A DNA stretch of 64,000 nt from Plasmodium relictum (GCF_900005765.1 NC_041680.1:310001-374000); one strand, 5' to 3'. Shown: positions 31,034 through 44,343, numbered from the stretch's first letter. Notes: generated by a model not told the origin, from the sequence alone. Made by a program: numbers and translations.

Positions 31034-32481
31034 GTTCCTGATAATTTTTTTTTATTTCAAAAATTTTAATTTAAAAAATCCAATTATATTACATTTTATC
31101 CTGAAAATTGAAAGCATAGATATTAAAACAGAAAAAAAAAAAAAAAAGAAAGAAAAAATATAATACACAAAAAATACAAAAATAAAATAAAAGAAACTTT
31201 ATAATTTTTTAAATTTTAAAAATATTCATTCCTAAAAAAATGGATGTATGCATTTGTATATATACATGCGCACATAAGCGTACGTATATAAATGTTTTAT
31301 ATTTTTTATTTTTACAATTTGTATGTCATTTTTTTCTATTTACGAGTGAAATTATTCTTTTATTTAAAAAAAAAAAAAAGAAAATTAAAATTTTTTATTA
31401 ACATTTAATATTTATTTTAAAAAAATTATAATATTCTGAAAATGTTCATATTACTACCTTATATTTTATCCTCTTGAAAATACATATATAAATAAATATT
31501 ACATTTATATAAACAGTTATATTTCAAAAATCCAAAAAAATACTTTTCATTATCTATAAATATTATTCTTATTAAGTAAATATATATTAGAATTTTATTC
31601 AAAAAGAAATAAAATATGTTCAATGGAACATAAAGAGAAATAAAATGTGTAAAAACTGTTTTCGGATTTTTAAGTATTTATTGGAGTATTTCCTTAAATA
31701 ACTATATTTAAATATTGTTTTCTTAAATTTTTATATAAATATTTTAAAAGAAAAACACAATGATTTTTTCAAGTACATAAAATAAGAACTGAAAAAATGA
31801 AGATTAAAAAAAGTTTTTTTTTTTTGTAGTTAAAACGTATCTTTAACTATTTAAAATTTATATTTGTGATAAAAAAATATTTTAAAAGGATATGTTCTAA
31901 ATGAACTTTTTTATTCAAAAATATATAAATTTTTTAATTTTATTAATGTAATTTATAATGCTGGTTATTTTAATGAATACTATTAATTTGCTAACTTTTT
32001 TTTTTTAATCTTCATATTTATATATATATATATATACATTTTTTCATTTGTTTTAAAAATGAAACTTTAATTATAAAAATTATTAAAACAATTATTTAAA
32101 ATATTGTTAAGCATTTTTTACTTATTATCTTCTTTTCTGCATTCTACAAAAACTTAGCTTCTTTATTTTTATTTTTATATAGTATCTTATATGTAACATT
32201 TTTATTTATTTCTATTTTTTTTATTTTATGATATTTTTAAAATACATTTACAAAAAAATAACTATTATTTTATATAAAATTTTTCTTTTATGAAAAATTT
32301 TATCTTTAATTTTTAATGATTCTTAGAATCTAATATACTTTTTTATTTTTACTTATCTTGTATGTTCCTCAAATAATTTTACATTCAAACATTTTTTCTA
32401 CCTTTTTTTGAAAGAGTTCATCTTTTCTTCACTGATATATCGATAATGTATTACTATATGATATTTCTATTTAATTGCACA
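31034..32481. other. Gene-free stretch between the Asn-rich gene and TSR2
   Basis: It holds the promoter/5' UTR of the 1263-residue gene and the TSR2 3' flank. It is A/T-rich; a slightly less AT-rich patch near 31262-31290 (ACATGCGCACATAAGCGTACG) has no open frame of interest. No gene is seen. Confidence 0.55.
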
Positions 32482-33386
32482 TTATTCACCATTTGAGTAT
32501 TCACCGTCTGAATATTCGCTATTAGAATATTCTTCATCACTAACTTGAACTTCTTCTACTAAATTTTTTTCTCTACAACATGATAAATCAGATACTTCTA
32601 TTTTTCTAATTTTTTCTAATATATCTAAATTTTTTTTTTTTAAATTTTGATAAAGATCTAATATTAACTCTGCAATTTCTATCTAAAAATACAAAAAAAA
32701 AAAAAAAAAAAAGATATACTTGGAATTTTTCATTTTTAATATTTTCCTTTTTTTTTTTTTGTTCATGCAATCATTACATCACTATCATCTTCAATTTCAA
32801 CATTAAAAAGAGTATTCATTTCATCTCTTAAAAAATCACATAATTTATTGTTACGAAAATTATCTAAAAGATCAAAGTTTGTTTCATAAGAAATTTAATG
32901 ATAATATGCAAATAAAATTATCAAATTATGCAGAAATGTAATAATGAATAATTTATATTTTTAAAAAGATACACATTATATCTTATTATGCTATTATTTT
33001 GTACTTGATAAAACAAAGTTATAAACATATTCAACTAATTTTTTTTTTTTTTCTTCTGAATTTATTCCTCCCCAATTATTTGAAACTGCTAAACGAAGAA
33101 CCGTCCTAAAAGATGAAAAAGGGAAAAAAAAAATTAATTGAATATATATTGAAGAAATTTATAAATCTACATATGTATATGCTTATAAACTTATTTAATA
33201 GTATTATTATTTAGTTAAAAAAGTTTTGTATTTTTTTTTCAAAAAGCTAAAATTATGAGCTTATGAAATAAAGTACCAATTTTAAAAATAATAAATATTT
33301 TTAATTGTTCTTTTTATAAATTCATACCATTTTTCAAAGATCAAATTAATTCCTTCATTCAATAAAACTAAGGTATCATCATTCAT
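32482..33386 (-). CDS. TSR2: Pre-rRNA-processing protein TSR2 (WGG-motif), four exons
   Basis: TSR2 is a chaperone for ribosomal protein eS26 and is needed for 20S-to-18S rRNA maturation. Minus-strand exons in transcript order are 33328-33386, 33005-33105, 32778-32863 and 32482-32682. They join in frame to 148 residues. The family signature is clear: NEGINLIFEKWTVLRLAVSN then NWGGINSEEKKKKLVEYVYN (the 'W..L..AV...WGG' motif), followed by LCDFLRDEMNTLFNVEIED and SDIEIAELILDLYQNL. The last matches the TSR2 pattern in which the C-terminal helix carries 'D.S..evA..l...y'. The C-terminus is acidic with Glu-Tyr-Ser repeats (EEYSNSEYSDGEYSNGE), also typical. It is divergent from SERCA across a 3-kb gap. 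Confidence 0.88.
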
Positions 33387-36380
33387 CTTTATTTTATTTT
33401 ATTTTTTTTTTATAAATTAATAAATATCAAATAAAAGATTTTAAAAAAATATTAATAAATATAATAAAATTTTAATTTAAAGAACAAATATGAAAGAAAA
33501 AATATAAATTTTTTAATTACAACTGTTACATTTCATTTTTTTAAAAAAAGAATTCTAAAAATAAAAAAATAAAAAAGAGCCACTATATAGAACTATTTAA
33601 AGATTAATATAAATTTATTTTTTTTCTCATAAAAAAAAAGAATGAAATGCTTAGAGCATAATATTTTTATTGCCACAAATTTTTAATTTACAAAAAAAAA
33701 AAAAAAAAAAAAATTTATAGAATACATTTATTATTTTTTTAAAATGCTATTTATTCATTTATTTATATATATGTGAACTTAATTTATATTTTAGGATAAT
33801 ACTTTTTCGATGAAAATATTTTCTATATTTAGCAGATACATAAGATAATATAATAGTTTTTATTTCATTTTGAAATATATATATTTTATATTTATTGAAA
33901 ATTAAATGCCATTTTTATACAGGTTATTAAAGTCATTGATAAAGTACCTAGAAAAAAAACCAGAAAAATAGTAAAGAAAACATAATTTTTTAATTAAATA
34001 AAATTTTTAACAGGGATAATTTAAAGTTAAAAAAATATAAATATTATATTTGTTTGTAATAAAGTATATTAATTACTTTTAATAATTTAAAAATTATTAA
34101 AAAATGTTCATAAAAATAATACTTTAATATTGATAAAAATCCTTTATAATCAATTTCATTAATAAATAAATGGAAAACAAATTTTAAAGAAAGAAGAGAA
34201 AACAGGAATAAAAAAAAAGAAAAAAAATTGTTATTAATGAAAAAAATAATATATTTTAAAAGTTAAATTGTTTGAATACTATTAAGATTTTTTAAAATTA
34301 ATTATTAAAAATGAAATATCTTAAAATATTTAGTTTCAGTTGCAATTTAATTTATATTACATAGAAATATAAAATGCGTAATTTTATACTTTTTATTCAA
34401 TTACATATAAGTAGCAATTAGGGATTTTTTCTGCTCTCTACAATGTTATAAAAAAATGAAATATATAGAATGGATAAAATAAAAATAACTCTAGAGTAAT
34501 AATTTATATGGATAATTTTAATACTTTCTCGCAAATGATTAATATGTTAATCTTTTTTAAAAAAACATTATTTTTATAAAAAATGGATTAATAACATTTT
34601 TTTTACACTTTTATATATGAGAAAAAAAAGAAAAGAAAAAAGTTAAAAATATACATAAGTATCTACTTTTTAATAAAAAAAAGTCAATTTAAAAGACTTT
34701 TATATAAAGAAAGTATACATAAAAATTTCTCCATTTTAATAAACGAATAAGAATAAATTACAATTATATAGTTATATTAATAATGTTTTAGGAACTTACT
34801 GTAATACTAAAAATTCCTTTAATGATTATACTTGCATTTTTTCATTATCCAATTCATTTATTTTTTTTTCCATTTTTATCAATGTAATTCTAAAATTAGG
34901 TTTTTATAATTATACTTTTTACTATTATTACAATGATTTTGACTTCTCCGTTTATTAATCAGCCCTCTTTCTTCTTATTAATATAATAAAAATACTTAGA
35001 AATTCTTTTTAATTTAACAAAAAATTAAAGAAAAAGGAAAAAGTATACATATATTTTAAGAGAAAGGTTTATTGAAAATAATTTACCTAATTTTTAATTT
35101 ATATATCTTTTTTTTTCAATTTTACCTCTATAAATATGTGCAAAAAAAAAAAAAAAATGTGTCTGTGTCTATAAATTTTTATCTAACGAAAATCTCATAT
35201 TTTCTTATTTTTAAAAATTACTCATAAAACACTTGTTTTTCTTTGATGAAATAAATTAAAAAAACTATTTTCTTGAATTTATCTTTTTTTTTTAATGCTA
35301 TATATTATTTTAGAGGAATTTGAAAATTGGGTTTTCATTAACTTTTTTTATAATATGAATATCTTAACTTAGAAGAAAAAAAAAAGCTCTATTAAATATA
35401 TAATTTTATAAATTTAAAAATTTTTATTACAGCCTTTGTTTACTTTTCATTTTAAATTTATATTTTTAACATAATTTAAATAAATTTTTTTTTGGTTTTT
35501 TTTTTTTTTTATTTTATTATGTGCATATTTATATATAACAAATGATCAGATATTATCTTTTTTTCTTGATACTATAAATTTTGAAATTTTAAATGAATAC
35601 ATCTTGGCATATATAAAACATATTTACAAATATTCTATTTTTTATTTAAATTTTATTTTTTCGTTCTCCAAATATGAAGTTAAATTTTGAACTTTTTGTC
35701 TGTTTATAAAGGCTTAATTCTTAATGGTTATAATAATTATATTTAAATTTTTATATTTTGTTATATATTAAAATTCTCAACATTTATAAATAACTAAAAA
35801 TAAAATATAAAATTTATTTAATTTTATATTATTATTTTATTTCTTTTTTTTTTTATTTTATTATGTTTTTTTTTTTTTTTTCATAATATTTTTAAAATTT
35901 TTTTTTTTTTGCAAAAATATAAACAAAATTTGTATTTGCTATCCATGAAATGTAAAATGTAAAATCTAAAAATATCTACTATATTAGTTAATTTCTTATA
36001 AATTATTCAATACACATAGTAAATATTTATATATGTATATATATTTTCTTTATATAAACAAAAATAAAATAATAGCAACATATATATACATATATATATA
36101 TATATTTTATGTTTTTTTTTTTTTTCACAAAAATGCGAAACATATTTTTATGATTATTCTTTTTTTAAGAGTATTATGCACATTAATAAATATAATAAAA
36201 AAAAAATATATAATTAATATTTTAAAATTATTTTATGTTTTTAATTACTCTTAATATATTTTAGAATTATTTTTATTTTATTTATATGCATTAAAACATA
36301 AAATTTTATCTTATTTTTTTTTTTTTTTTTCATTATTTATTTTTTTTTTTTTTTTTATATTTTTTTAAAGAATATAAATA
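33387..36380. other. 3-kb divergent intergenic region between TSR2 and SERCA
   Basis: This is the largest gap in the window and should contain the TSR2 and SERCA promoters. It is dominated by poly-A, poly-T and AT runs. The open frame at 36033-36254 translates AT repeats and homopolymers and is not a credible gene. No RNA gene or distinct GC-rich element was found. Confidence 0.6.
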
Positions 36381-39300
36381 ATGGAAAATATTATTAAATA
36401 TGCTCATATATATGATGCAGAAGAAATTTTAAAAGCATTAGACGTGGATGAAAATAGAGGATTATCAGAAGATGAATTACTTAAAAGAAGAACTAAATAC
36501 GGTTTAAACGAATTAGAAGTAGAAAAAAAGAAAGGTATGCTAGAATTAATATTAAATCAATTTGATGACTTATTGGTTAAGATATTGTTGCTAGCTGCAT
36601 TTATTAGTTTTGCATTAACATTATTAGATATGAAAAATAAAAAAATAGCAATATCTGATTTTATCGAGCCTTTAGTAATAGTACTTATATTGATATTAAA
36701 TGCTGCTGTTGGGGTATGGCAAGAATGTAATGCTGAAAAATCATTAGAAGCATTAAAACAGTTACAACCTACGAAAGCAAAAGTGTTAAGAGATGGAAAA
36801 TGGGAAATAATTGATAGTAAATATTTAACTGTAGGAGATATAATTGAATTAAGTGTGGGAAATAAAACACCAGCAGATGCAAGAATAATAAAAATATATT
36901 CTACAAATATTAAAGTAGAGCAAAGTATGCTTACAGGTGAATCTTGTTCTGTTGATAAATATGCTGAGAAATTAGATGAGAAATTTAAAAATTGCGAAAT
37001 TCAGTTAAAAAAAAATATTTTATTTTCTTCTACATCTATAGTATGCGGTAGATGCATAGCTGTTGTTACTAAGATAGGTATGAAAACCGAAATTGGAAAT
37101 ATACAACATGCAGTAATAGAATCAAATAATGAAGATGTAGCTACTCCATTGCAAATAAAAATAGACTTATTTGGTAAACAATTGTCAAAAATTATCTTTA
37201 TTATTTGTATAACTGTATGGATAATAAATTTTAAGCATTTTTCTGATCCTATACATGGTTCATTTTTATATGGATGCTTATATTATTTTAAAATAAGTGT
37301 AGCTTTAGCTGTTGCTGCAATACCTGAAGGATTACCAGCCGTTATTACTACATGCCTGGCTTTGGGAACCAGAAGAATGGTAAAGAAAAATGCAATAGTT
37401 AGAAAACTTCAAAGTGTTGAAACATTAGGATGCACTACTGTTATATGCTCCGACAAGACTGGAACATTAACAACAAATCAGATGACTGCTACCGTTTTTC
37501 ACTTATTTAGAGAATCTGATACATTAACAGAATATCAGTTGTGTCAAAAGGGTGATACTTTTTATTTCTATGAAGCATTTGAAAGTGAAGAAACGAATTC
37601 CTTTTTTAAGAAACTAAAAGAACAAGGTCAAATAGATGAAACAAATATGGTTGAAAAAGAAGATAAGAAAAATAGAAATAGTGAAGATGAAGAAGGAATC
37701 CCATTAAGAGAGATGGAAACCAAAGAAAATACTTTTATTAGTAGGGGAAGTAAAATTATAGAAGATCAAATTAGTAAGTATTGCTATTCTGAATTTGATT
37801 ATCATTTTTATATGTGTTTGGTCAATTGTAATGAAGCTAACATATTTTGTAATAATAATAACGAAATTGTAAAAAAATTTGGGGATAGCACAGAATTAGC
37901 TTTGCTATATTTTGTTCACAATTTTGATATATTACCAGCTTGCCCTAAAGGCAACAAAATGCCTGCAGAATATGAAAAAGTAAACAATGTAAATAAAAAA
38001 GGGGACTCTAAAAAAAATATTATAAATAATAATAATTCAAACAATAACACTTTATGTAGTTTGAGCACTGCATGTACAAATTCCAGCAGTAGTAATAAGG
38101 AAGACTCTAGTACACCTAGTGAAAGCATAACTGCTTGGAGAAATGAATGTAAGCAAATGAAAATTATTGAATTTACAAGAGAAAGAAAATTGATGAGTGT
38201 AATAGTAGAAAATAATAAAAAAGAATTAGTTCTATATTGTAAAGGTGCACCAGAAAATATTATTAAAAATTGTAAATTTTATTTTTCAAGAAATGAAATT
38301 CGTCCTTTAACAGACGAATTAAAAAATGATATTAACAATAAAATTAAAAATATGGGTAAAAAAGCATTGAGAACCCTCAGTTTTGCTTTTAAAAAATTAG
38401 AAAAAAATGATTTAAATATTGTAAATTCGGAAGATTATTATAAATTAGAACAAAATTTAATTTATTTAGGAGGGTTAGGAATAATTGATCCACCTCGTAA
38501 ATATGTGGGGAGAGCTATAAATTTATGCCACGTGGCAGGTATAAGAGTATTTATGATAACCGGTGATAATATTGATACAGCAAAAGCTATAGCAAAAGAA
38601 ATTAATATATTAAAAGATAATGGGGGTGATGATGATGATAATACATGTTGCTATAATGGAAGAGAATTTGAAGACCTTCCATTAGAAAAACAAAAAGACA
38701 TACTAAAAAATAGTGAAAGAGTAGTGTTTTGTAGAACTGAACCTAAACATAAAAAACAAATTGTTAAAGTATTAAAAGATTTAGGGGAGACAGTTGCTAT
38801 GACAGGCGATGGAGTAAATGATGCTCCTGCCTTAAAATCAGCTGATATTGGTATAGCCATGGGAATTAATGGAACAGAAGTAGCAAAAGAAGCATCAGAT
38901 ATAATTTTAGCAGATGACAATTTTAATACTATAGTAGAAGCAATAAAAGAAGGAAGGTGTATTTATAACAACATGAAGGCATTCATACGTTATTTAATTA
39001 GTAGCAATATAGGAGAGGTTGCTTCTATATTTATAACAGCAATTTTAGGAATTCCAGACAGTTTAGCCCCAGTCCAATTATTATGGGTTAATTTGGTAAC
39101 AGACGGATTACCAGCTACAGCATTAGGTAACAATAAAAATAAGAAAAAAAAATTTGATAACATTTTTATAACGCACTACTACATTATAAAATTTATATAT
39201 CTTAGAAAAATATTTGCCTATAGATTTTTCCCATTTTATATTGTTTACATTTACTTTATTTTATATTTAATTTTGTGTAGGTTTCAATCCTCCTGAACAC

Positions 39301-40041
39301 GACGTGATGAAATGCAAACCAAGACATAAAAGTGATAATTTAATAAATGGTTTAACATTATTGCGATATATTATTATCGGTACATATGTAGGAATAGCTA
39401 CTGTTTCAATATTTGTATACTGGTATCTATTTTACCCGGATGCAGATAGGCATACCTTAATAAATTTTTATCAGCTGTCTCATTATAATCAATGTAAGGG
39501 ATGGAGTAATTTTAAGGTTAATAAAGTTTATGATATGACAGATAATGGATGTTCTTATTTTTCATCGGGAAAAGTTAAAGTAAATAATTTATTTGATATA
39601 AATTAATAACTTAAATATGCATAAATTTTAGTTACCGTCACATTATATTCCATATAAAAGTGAAAGAACTGCAAATTTTTGTATTCATTTTTTTTTTTTT
39701 TTTAATTTTAGGCAAGCACATTGTCTTTATCTGTTCTCGTTTTAATTGAAATGTTTAATGCATTAAATGCTTTAAGTGAATATAATTCTTTATTCGAAAT
39801 ACCACCATGGAGAAATCTTTATTTAGTATTAGCTACAATTGGCTCATTATTTTTACACTTTTTAATAGTTTATATTCCTCCCTTAGCTCGTATTTTTGGT
39901 GTTGTTGCCTTGACTTATTATGATTGGTTCCTTGTATTTTTATGGTCATTTCCTGTTATAATAATTGACGAAATTATTAAATTTTATGCAAAGAAAAAAT
40001 TAAATGAAGAACAATCCACTAATAAATTAAAGACTGATTAA
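36381..40041 (+). CDS. ATP6: SERCA-type calcium-transporting P-type ATPase, three exons
   Basis: It pumps Ca2+ from cytosol into the endoplasmic reticulum. Exons are 36381-39126, 39281-39579 and 39712-40041, giving 1124 residues. P-type IIA features are present: LTGESCSVDKY (actuator), AAIPEGLPAV in M4 with Ca2+-site residues, CSDKTGTLTTNQM with the phosphorylated Asp358, KGAPEN, and TGDGVNDAPALK (hinge, 808-819). The M5-M6 segment includes NIGEVASIFITAILG and PVQLLWVNLVTDGLPATALG. Splicing restores LG-FNPPEHDVMKCKPRHK and GKVK-ASTLSLSVLVLIEMFN. The nucleotide-binding domain carries Asn/Ser/Lys-rich inserts at about 390-450 and 520-600. These are shorter than in P. falciparum ATP6, which is 1228 residues as I recall. 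The C-terminus (KFYAKKKLNEEQSTNKLKTD) has no HDEL/KDEL signal. This is the family inhibited by thapsigargin and cyclopiazonic acid. Confidence 0.98.
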
Positions 40042-40866
40042 AAAAAAAAAAATATATACTTTATATAATATCTTTTAAATTTTATAATTTGATGTTTCTT
40101 CTTAATAAATATTAAATAAATATTATATTTTTTATATATTTGTATTCTATATTTAAATTAATATGCATTTTTTTTTTTTTTTAATGATTCTAAAATATAC
40201 TTTCGCATAATATTCTTTTATTTTATTTTATTTTATTTTATTTTATTTTTTTTTTTTAAATGTATATTCATTTTATATTACATTTTTTTGATATAATTTT
40301 ATAAATGTTAAAAATTATATAATAAAAAAAAAAAAAAATTATGTTTATATATGTTTTATTTATTTCATCACAAAACTATATATTTACACACTAATATTTA
40401 AAAAATAATATAACATATTTATATATTTTAAAATTATATATGCAATATATATGTTAAGATAATACAAAATAAATAGAAAAATTAACGATTAATATAATGG
40501 CACTTTTTTTTTTTTAATGTTTATGAGTTTTTTTCTGACAATTATTTAGAATTTTTTATGTGCAAATAATTGAATTTGTTTATTAAATATATGATAATGA
40601 TGAAATTAATTTTTAATTTTACATATAATATTCAATTTAAATATTACTTAAAAATAAATAAATATCATTAAATAATAAAAATAAAATTATCTAGAATAAT
40701 AAAATATTAAGGTAGCTAAGGAATATAATGAAATACTGAAATATCAATATAGCAATTATTTTTATTTATATCTTTAATTTTAAAAAGAATATTTTAATTA
40801 CTGCTGATAAATATTGAAAATAGATAAACTAATTTATTTTGACAATTATACATATATAAAAAAAAT
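40042..40866. other. Gene-free stretch between SERCA and the EF-hand-like gene
   Basis: It is A/T-rich, with a (TTTTA)n run at about 40220-40245. It should hold the SERCA 3' UTR and the promoter of the next gene, which lies on the same strand. Nothing else is seen. Confidence 0.6.
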
Positions 40867-41809
40867 ATGGATTCATTATATATTAACAAAATACCTGAAC
40901 TTAACTATGAACATGAAGTTACTAAAAAGATTGTCTTGAAAATAATAAATAAATTAGATGAACAGAAAGATCAATCACAAAATACAAATTTTTACAACAG
41001 GTTATTATTACATTTTTATTTTTTATTATTATATTTTTTCTTATTTTAAAAAAATAGCTTTATTATTATATTTATAATAGGGATTTCAATAAATATTATA
41101 TATAAAATTTTTATTTAAAAAAATAGCTGTAATAAAATAAAATAGAATAATAACTTACGTAATACATAATAAGAAAATATTTAATAGTTTACTATTATAT
41201 ATTTTATTAATATAATTAAATATGGATTTTAATTAATAACATATTTATAAAAATTTAATATGAAAAAAAATTATATGCTTTATTTTTTCTCTTTTTTTAT
41301 TAATTTTTAGACACAAAATCATAAATTTTTTTTCTGAAGCTGAGTTATTATTTAAATATTATGATAATGAAAAGAAAGGAGAATTAGATATAAAATTATT
41401 TCCTAAAATGGCTAGGCAATTAAAGCAAATTTATGATATAAGAGATATAAAAAAATTCGAGAAAGAAATGAAAATTAAGAAAATTAATAAAATGAATTTA
41501 CCTATGTTTTTAACGTTATTAAAAAGAAAATTGTTCCAAACCATTGATGACGATATGGTATTTAATAAGAATTTCGATATCCTAGACATGAACAAGAATA
41601 AAAAAATTAACCTAAATCAATTAAGAATGTATTTAAGCTTAGTTGGTGACAAAATTAGTAAAGAGGAATTTAATTCTTTCATAAGTTTCTATATGGAAAA
41701 TAACAAAAAATTAATTGAAAATGAATTAACTTTAGATGATAAAAAACTACCTACTGAAATAGGGCCAACATATTATAAAGATATATTAACGTATTTCAAG
41801 TACTTTTAA
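40867..41809 (+). CDS. EF-hand-like protein, two exons, function unknown
   Basis: Exons 40867-41000 and 41311-41809 join FYNR to HKIINFFSEAE and give 210 residues. Two degenerate EF-hand-like units are visible. The first is LLFKYYDNEKKGELDIKLF, where the loop D-N-E-K-K-G-E-L-D keeps the Gly and hydrophobic position. The second is NFDILDMNKNKKINLNQLRM, where the loop has lost the central Gly and the final Glu. A third helix pair (DKISKEEFNSFISFYMENNK) follows. The pattern resembles centrin/calmodulin-like or tubulin-cofactor-type proteins with weak calcium binding. A Lys-rich segment separates the units. It could be a flagellar or cytoskeletal calcium-sensor relative; I cannot assign a name. 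It is on the same strand as SERCA and V-ATPase C. Confidence 0.8.
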
Positions 41810-41990
41810 TATTAACATAAATAATCATAAAGAATGAAACAAAATTAAAAATAATAGTAATTTATTGTAAAAAGTATATAATATAAAAAAAAAAAAAAAT
41901 TGCATCATTTCTCCTATATTAATTGAAAAGAAAAAAATCTTAATTTTTTTTAATCTTTACTTTTTTTTTTAGTTTCTCTTCTCATTTACA

Positions 41991-42008
41991 TGTGTGTGTG
42001 TGTGTGTG
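41991..42008. repeat. (TG)9 dinucleotide repeat
   Basis: Nine uninterrupted TG units, an unusual non-AT microsatellite in this genome. Confidence 0.85.
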
Positions 42009-43124
42009 CCAACTTTTTTCATAATTCTTCAAAAACACATATATATTTATGTGAATGTATTTTTTTTAAACTGTTCAGAATATGTAATTTATTTTTTTTA
42101 TCCTTTTTTATTTTACTTTTTAATTTATTTTTTGTTCATAATTTTTTAATTTTTAGTATTAAAAATAATATAACAGATATATATATATTTCTTTAGGGAC
42201 TTATATTTATTTCTTTTTAAAAATAAATTTCAAAATTGAGAAAAATATAAATATCATATTTTTATTAATACACTTAAGTAATATATATTATATGTGTATT
42301 ATAAAAAAAGGTAAAATATGCTTTGAAGAATTAAAGAAAAATGAAATCTAAGCATTTTAACATTTTAAAAAATTAAATATAGCTACAAATAAAGATACTT
42401 ATAATCCATATATTTATGCATAAATAACGATGAAATATATAAACTTAGGAAAACAAAATATAAGAAAACTCTATCAAAAAGAGATAAATTATTCATACTG
42501 CATTTTAGTTTATTGTTGATGTATAATTATATTTTTCTATATATATTTTTTTATTATTAGAGGGTAATATAAACAAATTAAAATGGAAAAAAAAAAAAAA
42601 AAACCAAAAAAAAGAGTGCATTTCTTATTTTTCATATATTAATTGCATTTTATATTTTATATTATTTTTTTTTCCCCCTCTGCTGCAAATGAAAACAAAC
42701 TTTTTCATATAATATTAAAAATATAATGTATTTAATAAAGTATTAATTATAACATATATATTTATTTTAATAAAAAAAAATATATATATATATACATCTT
42801 AAAATAATTACATAAAAATAATCTAAAATTGATATAAAAAAAGCTATATCCACAACTATTATATCTTTTATTATTATTAGAGTTTTTTATATTCTTTTTT
42901 TTTTTAATCATTAGTAATTTGATACACAAATATCTAAATATATTTAATTACATATATTTTTTTTTTTTGAGATACTAGAATGATTAAATGTATTACTTTT
43001 CCTTTTTCTTATAATTTCTTATGAACAACTAATAAAAAAAAAAATATATGTAAAAGAAAAAAAAATTGCCTTTTTTTCCCCATTTCTTTATAGTTCATTA
43101 TATTTTATATGCTAATATATAAAT

Positions 43125-43131
<7 letters not shown>

Positions 43132-43161
<30 letters not shown>
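43132..43161. repeat. (AT)n run just upstream of V-ATPase C
   Basis: About 30 bases of uninterrupted AT/TA, ending roughly 30 bases before the ATG, so probably in the 5' UTR. Confidence 0.75.
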
Positions 43162-43165
<4 letters not shown>

Positions 43166-43191
43166 TGTAGAATAATAAGTAAACTCACAAT

Positions 43192-44343
43192 ATGAGTGAA
43201 ATACCAATGTGCTTATTTATTGCTTGCTCAACAAGAGATAATACAAGTAGAGAATACATTTACACCATATTAAAAAATAGACTTTTAGGTAGTCATATAT
43301 GTATTGATACTAATATATTAGATGTACCAACTAATTTAAAATTTTGTTCATTTGATGATTTATTAAAATGTGCAGACGATTTGCAAAAATATGATAGTTA
43401 TGCATATGGATGTTTAAAAAAAATTGAAAAAATAGCTAAAGAGTACGATGAAAATATTGAATTGAAAATAATATATCAGAGACAACATATAAATATAGAT
43501 CAATATATAAGGCGTTTTAGTTGGGATGATGCAAAATATCCAAGAAATAGATCATTAACTGATACAGTTGATATCATGATTAATAATATAACAAAGTTAT
43601 CAGATGAAATACAAATAAAATCAAGCATGTTAAATGATTTAAAAGAAAAAAAAAAAAAAGATATACCATTAAATGATTCTAATAATTTTTTATTAAGAAA
43701 TTTAAATGAAATCTTAACACCTCAAACAGTGAATGAATCAGATTTTATAGAAACAGAACACTTAACAACATTAGTTGCATGTGTACCAAAAAATTTAGTT
43801 GAAGAATGGAAGAGCAATTATGAAAAATTTTGCGAATATGTAGTACCCAGATCAACAGAACAATTTAAAGATTTAGTTGATAAAGATGGAAATACTTTAT
43901 GGAAAGTTTTAGTTTTTAAGAAATTTGCAGAAAATTTTAAACAAGCTGCAAAATTAAAAAAAATTGTTGTAAAATCATTCAAATATGATGAAAAACAGTA
44001 TAATGATATGATGGAAACAAGGACAAAAATAGAAGCAGAAATTATTAGGCAAGAAACATTTTTAAGAAGGATGTGCTTAGCTGCTTTTTCAGATATTTTT
44101 ATTGCTTTTATTCACATCAACATTTTAAGAGTTTTTTGTGAATCTGTTTTAAGATTTGGTGTTCCTCCTAATTTTGCATCTTTTAGTATAAGAATAAATG
44201 GAGAAAGCAAGGAAAAAAAAGTAAGAAAAAAATTGTACGATATTTTTGCTTCTACTGATTCAATTGGAAAAAATTATATCAAAAAATCAGATGAAAATGA
44301 TGAAGAAATATATCCTTATGTTTCTGTATCCTTTAAAATATAG
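43192..44343 (+). CDS. V-type proton ATPase subunit C
   Basis: Subunit C is a peripheral-stalk subunit linking V1 and Vo in the proton pump that acidifies the parasite digestive vacuole and other compartments and acts at the plasma membrane. It is a single exon of 383 residues, the normal family length. Conserved stretches run through the whole protein: YIYTILKNRLLG near the N-terminus, VPTNLKFCSFDDLLKCADDL, FSWDDAKYPRNRSLTDTVDI, TEHLTTLVACVPKNLVEEW, YVVPRSTEQFKDLVDKDGNT then LWKVLVFKKF, FKYDEKQY and LRRMCLAAFSDIFIAFIHI then RVFCESVLRFGVPPNFASF. The C-terminus YPYVSVSFKI matches the family ending. The start is the first ATG after an AT-rich leader, and the next codons (SEIPMCLFIACS) align with family N-termini. 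Confidence 0.97.
   Translation: MSEIPMCLFIACSTRDNTSREYIYTILKNRLLGSHICIDTNILDVPTNLKFCSFDDLLKCADDLQKYDSYAYGCLKKIEKIAKEYDENIELKIIYQRQHINIDQYIRRFSWDDAKYPRNRSLTDTVDIMINNITKLSDEIQIKSSMLNDLKEKKKKDIPLNDSNNFLLRNLNEILTPQTVNESDFIETEHLTTLVACVPKNLVEEWKSNYEKFCEYVVPRSTEQFKDLVDKDGNTLWKVLVFKKFAENFKQAAKLKKIVVKSFKYDEKQYNDMMETRTKIEAEIIRQETFLRRMCLAAFSDIFIAFIHINILRVFCESVLRFGVPPNFASFSIRINGESKEKKVRKKLYDIFASTDSIGKNYIKKSDENDEEIYPYVSVSFKI

Larger units (their letters stand above)
41810..43191. other. Gene-free stretch upstream of V-ATPase C
   Basis: 1.4 kb of A/T-rich DNA with a (TG)9 run at 41991-42008 and a (TA)n run ending about 30 bases before the V-ATPase start codon. A short Cys/Phe-rich open frame at 41990-42196 begins in the TG repeat and is not convincing. 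Confidence 0.6.

Noticed and set aside
36033-36254. Short Tyr/Ile-rich open frame upstream of SERCA
   Set aside because: It is a translation of AT repeats and homopolymers; at most an incidental upstream frame.
33387-36380. Possible centromere because of the long AT-rich gap
   Set aside because: Plasmodium centromeres have a compact, nearly pure AT core with tandem repeats; this gap has ordinary intergenic composition without an organised repeat array.
41990-42196. Small Cys/Phe-rich frame
   Set aside because: It starts inside a (TG)9 repeat and continues through poly-T; no domain or plausible exon boundaries.
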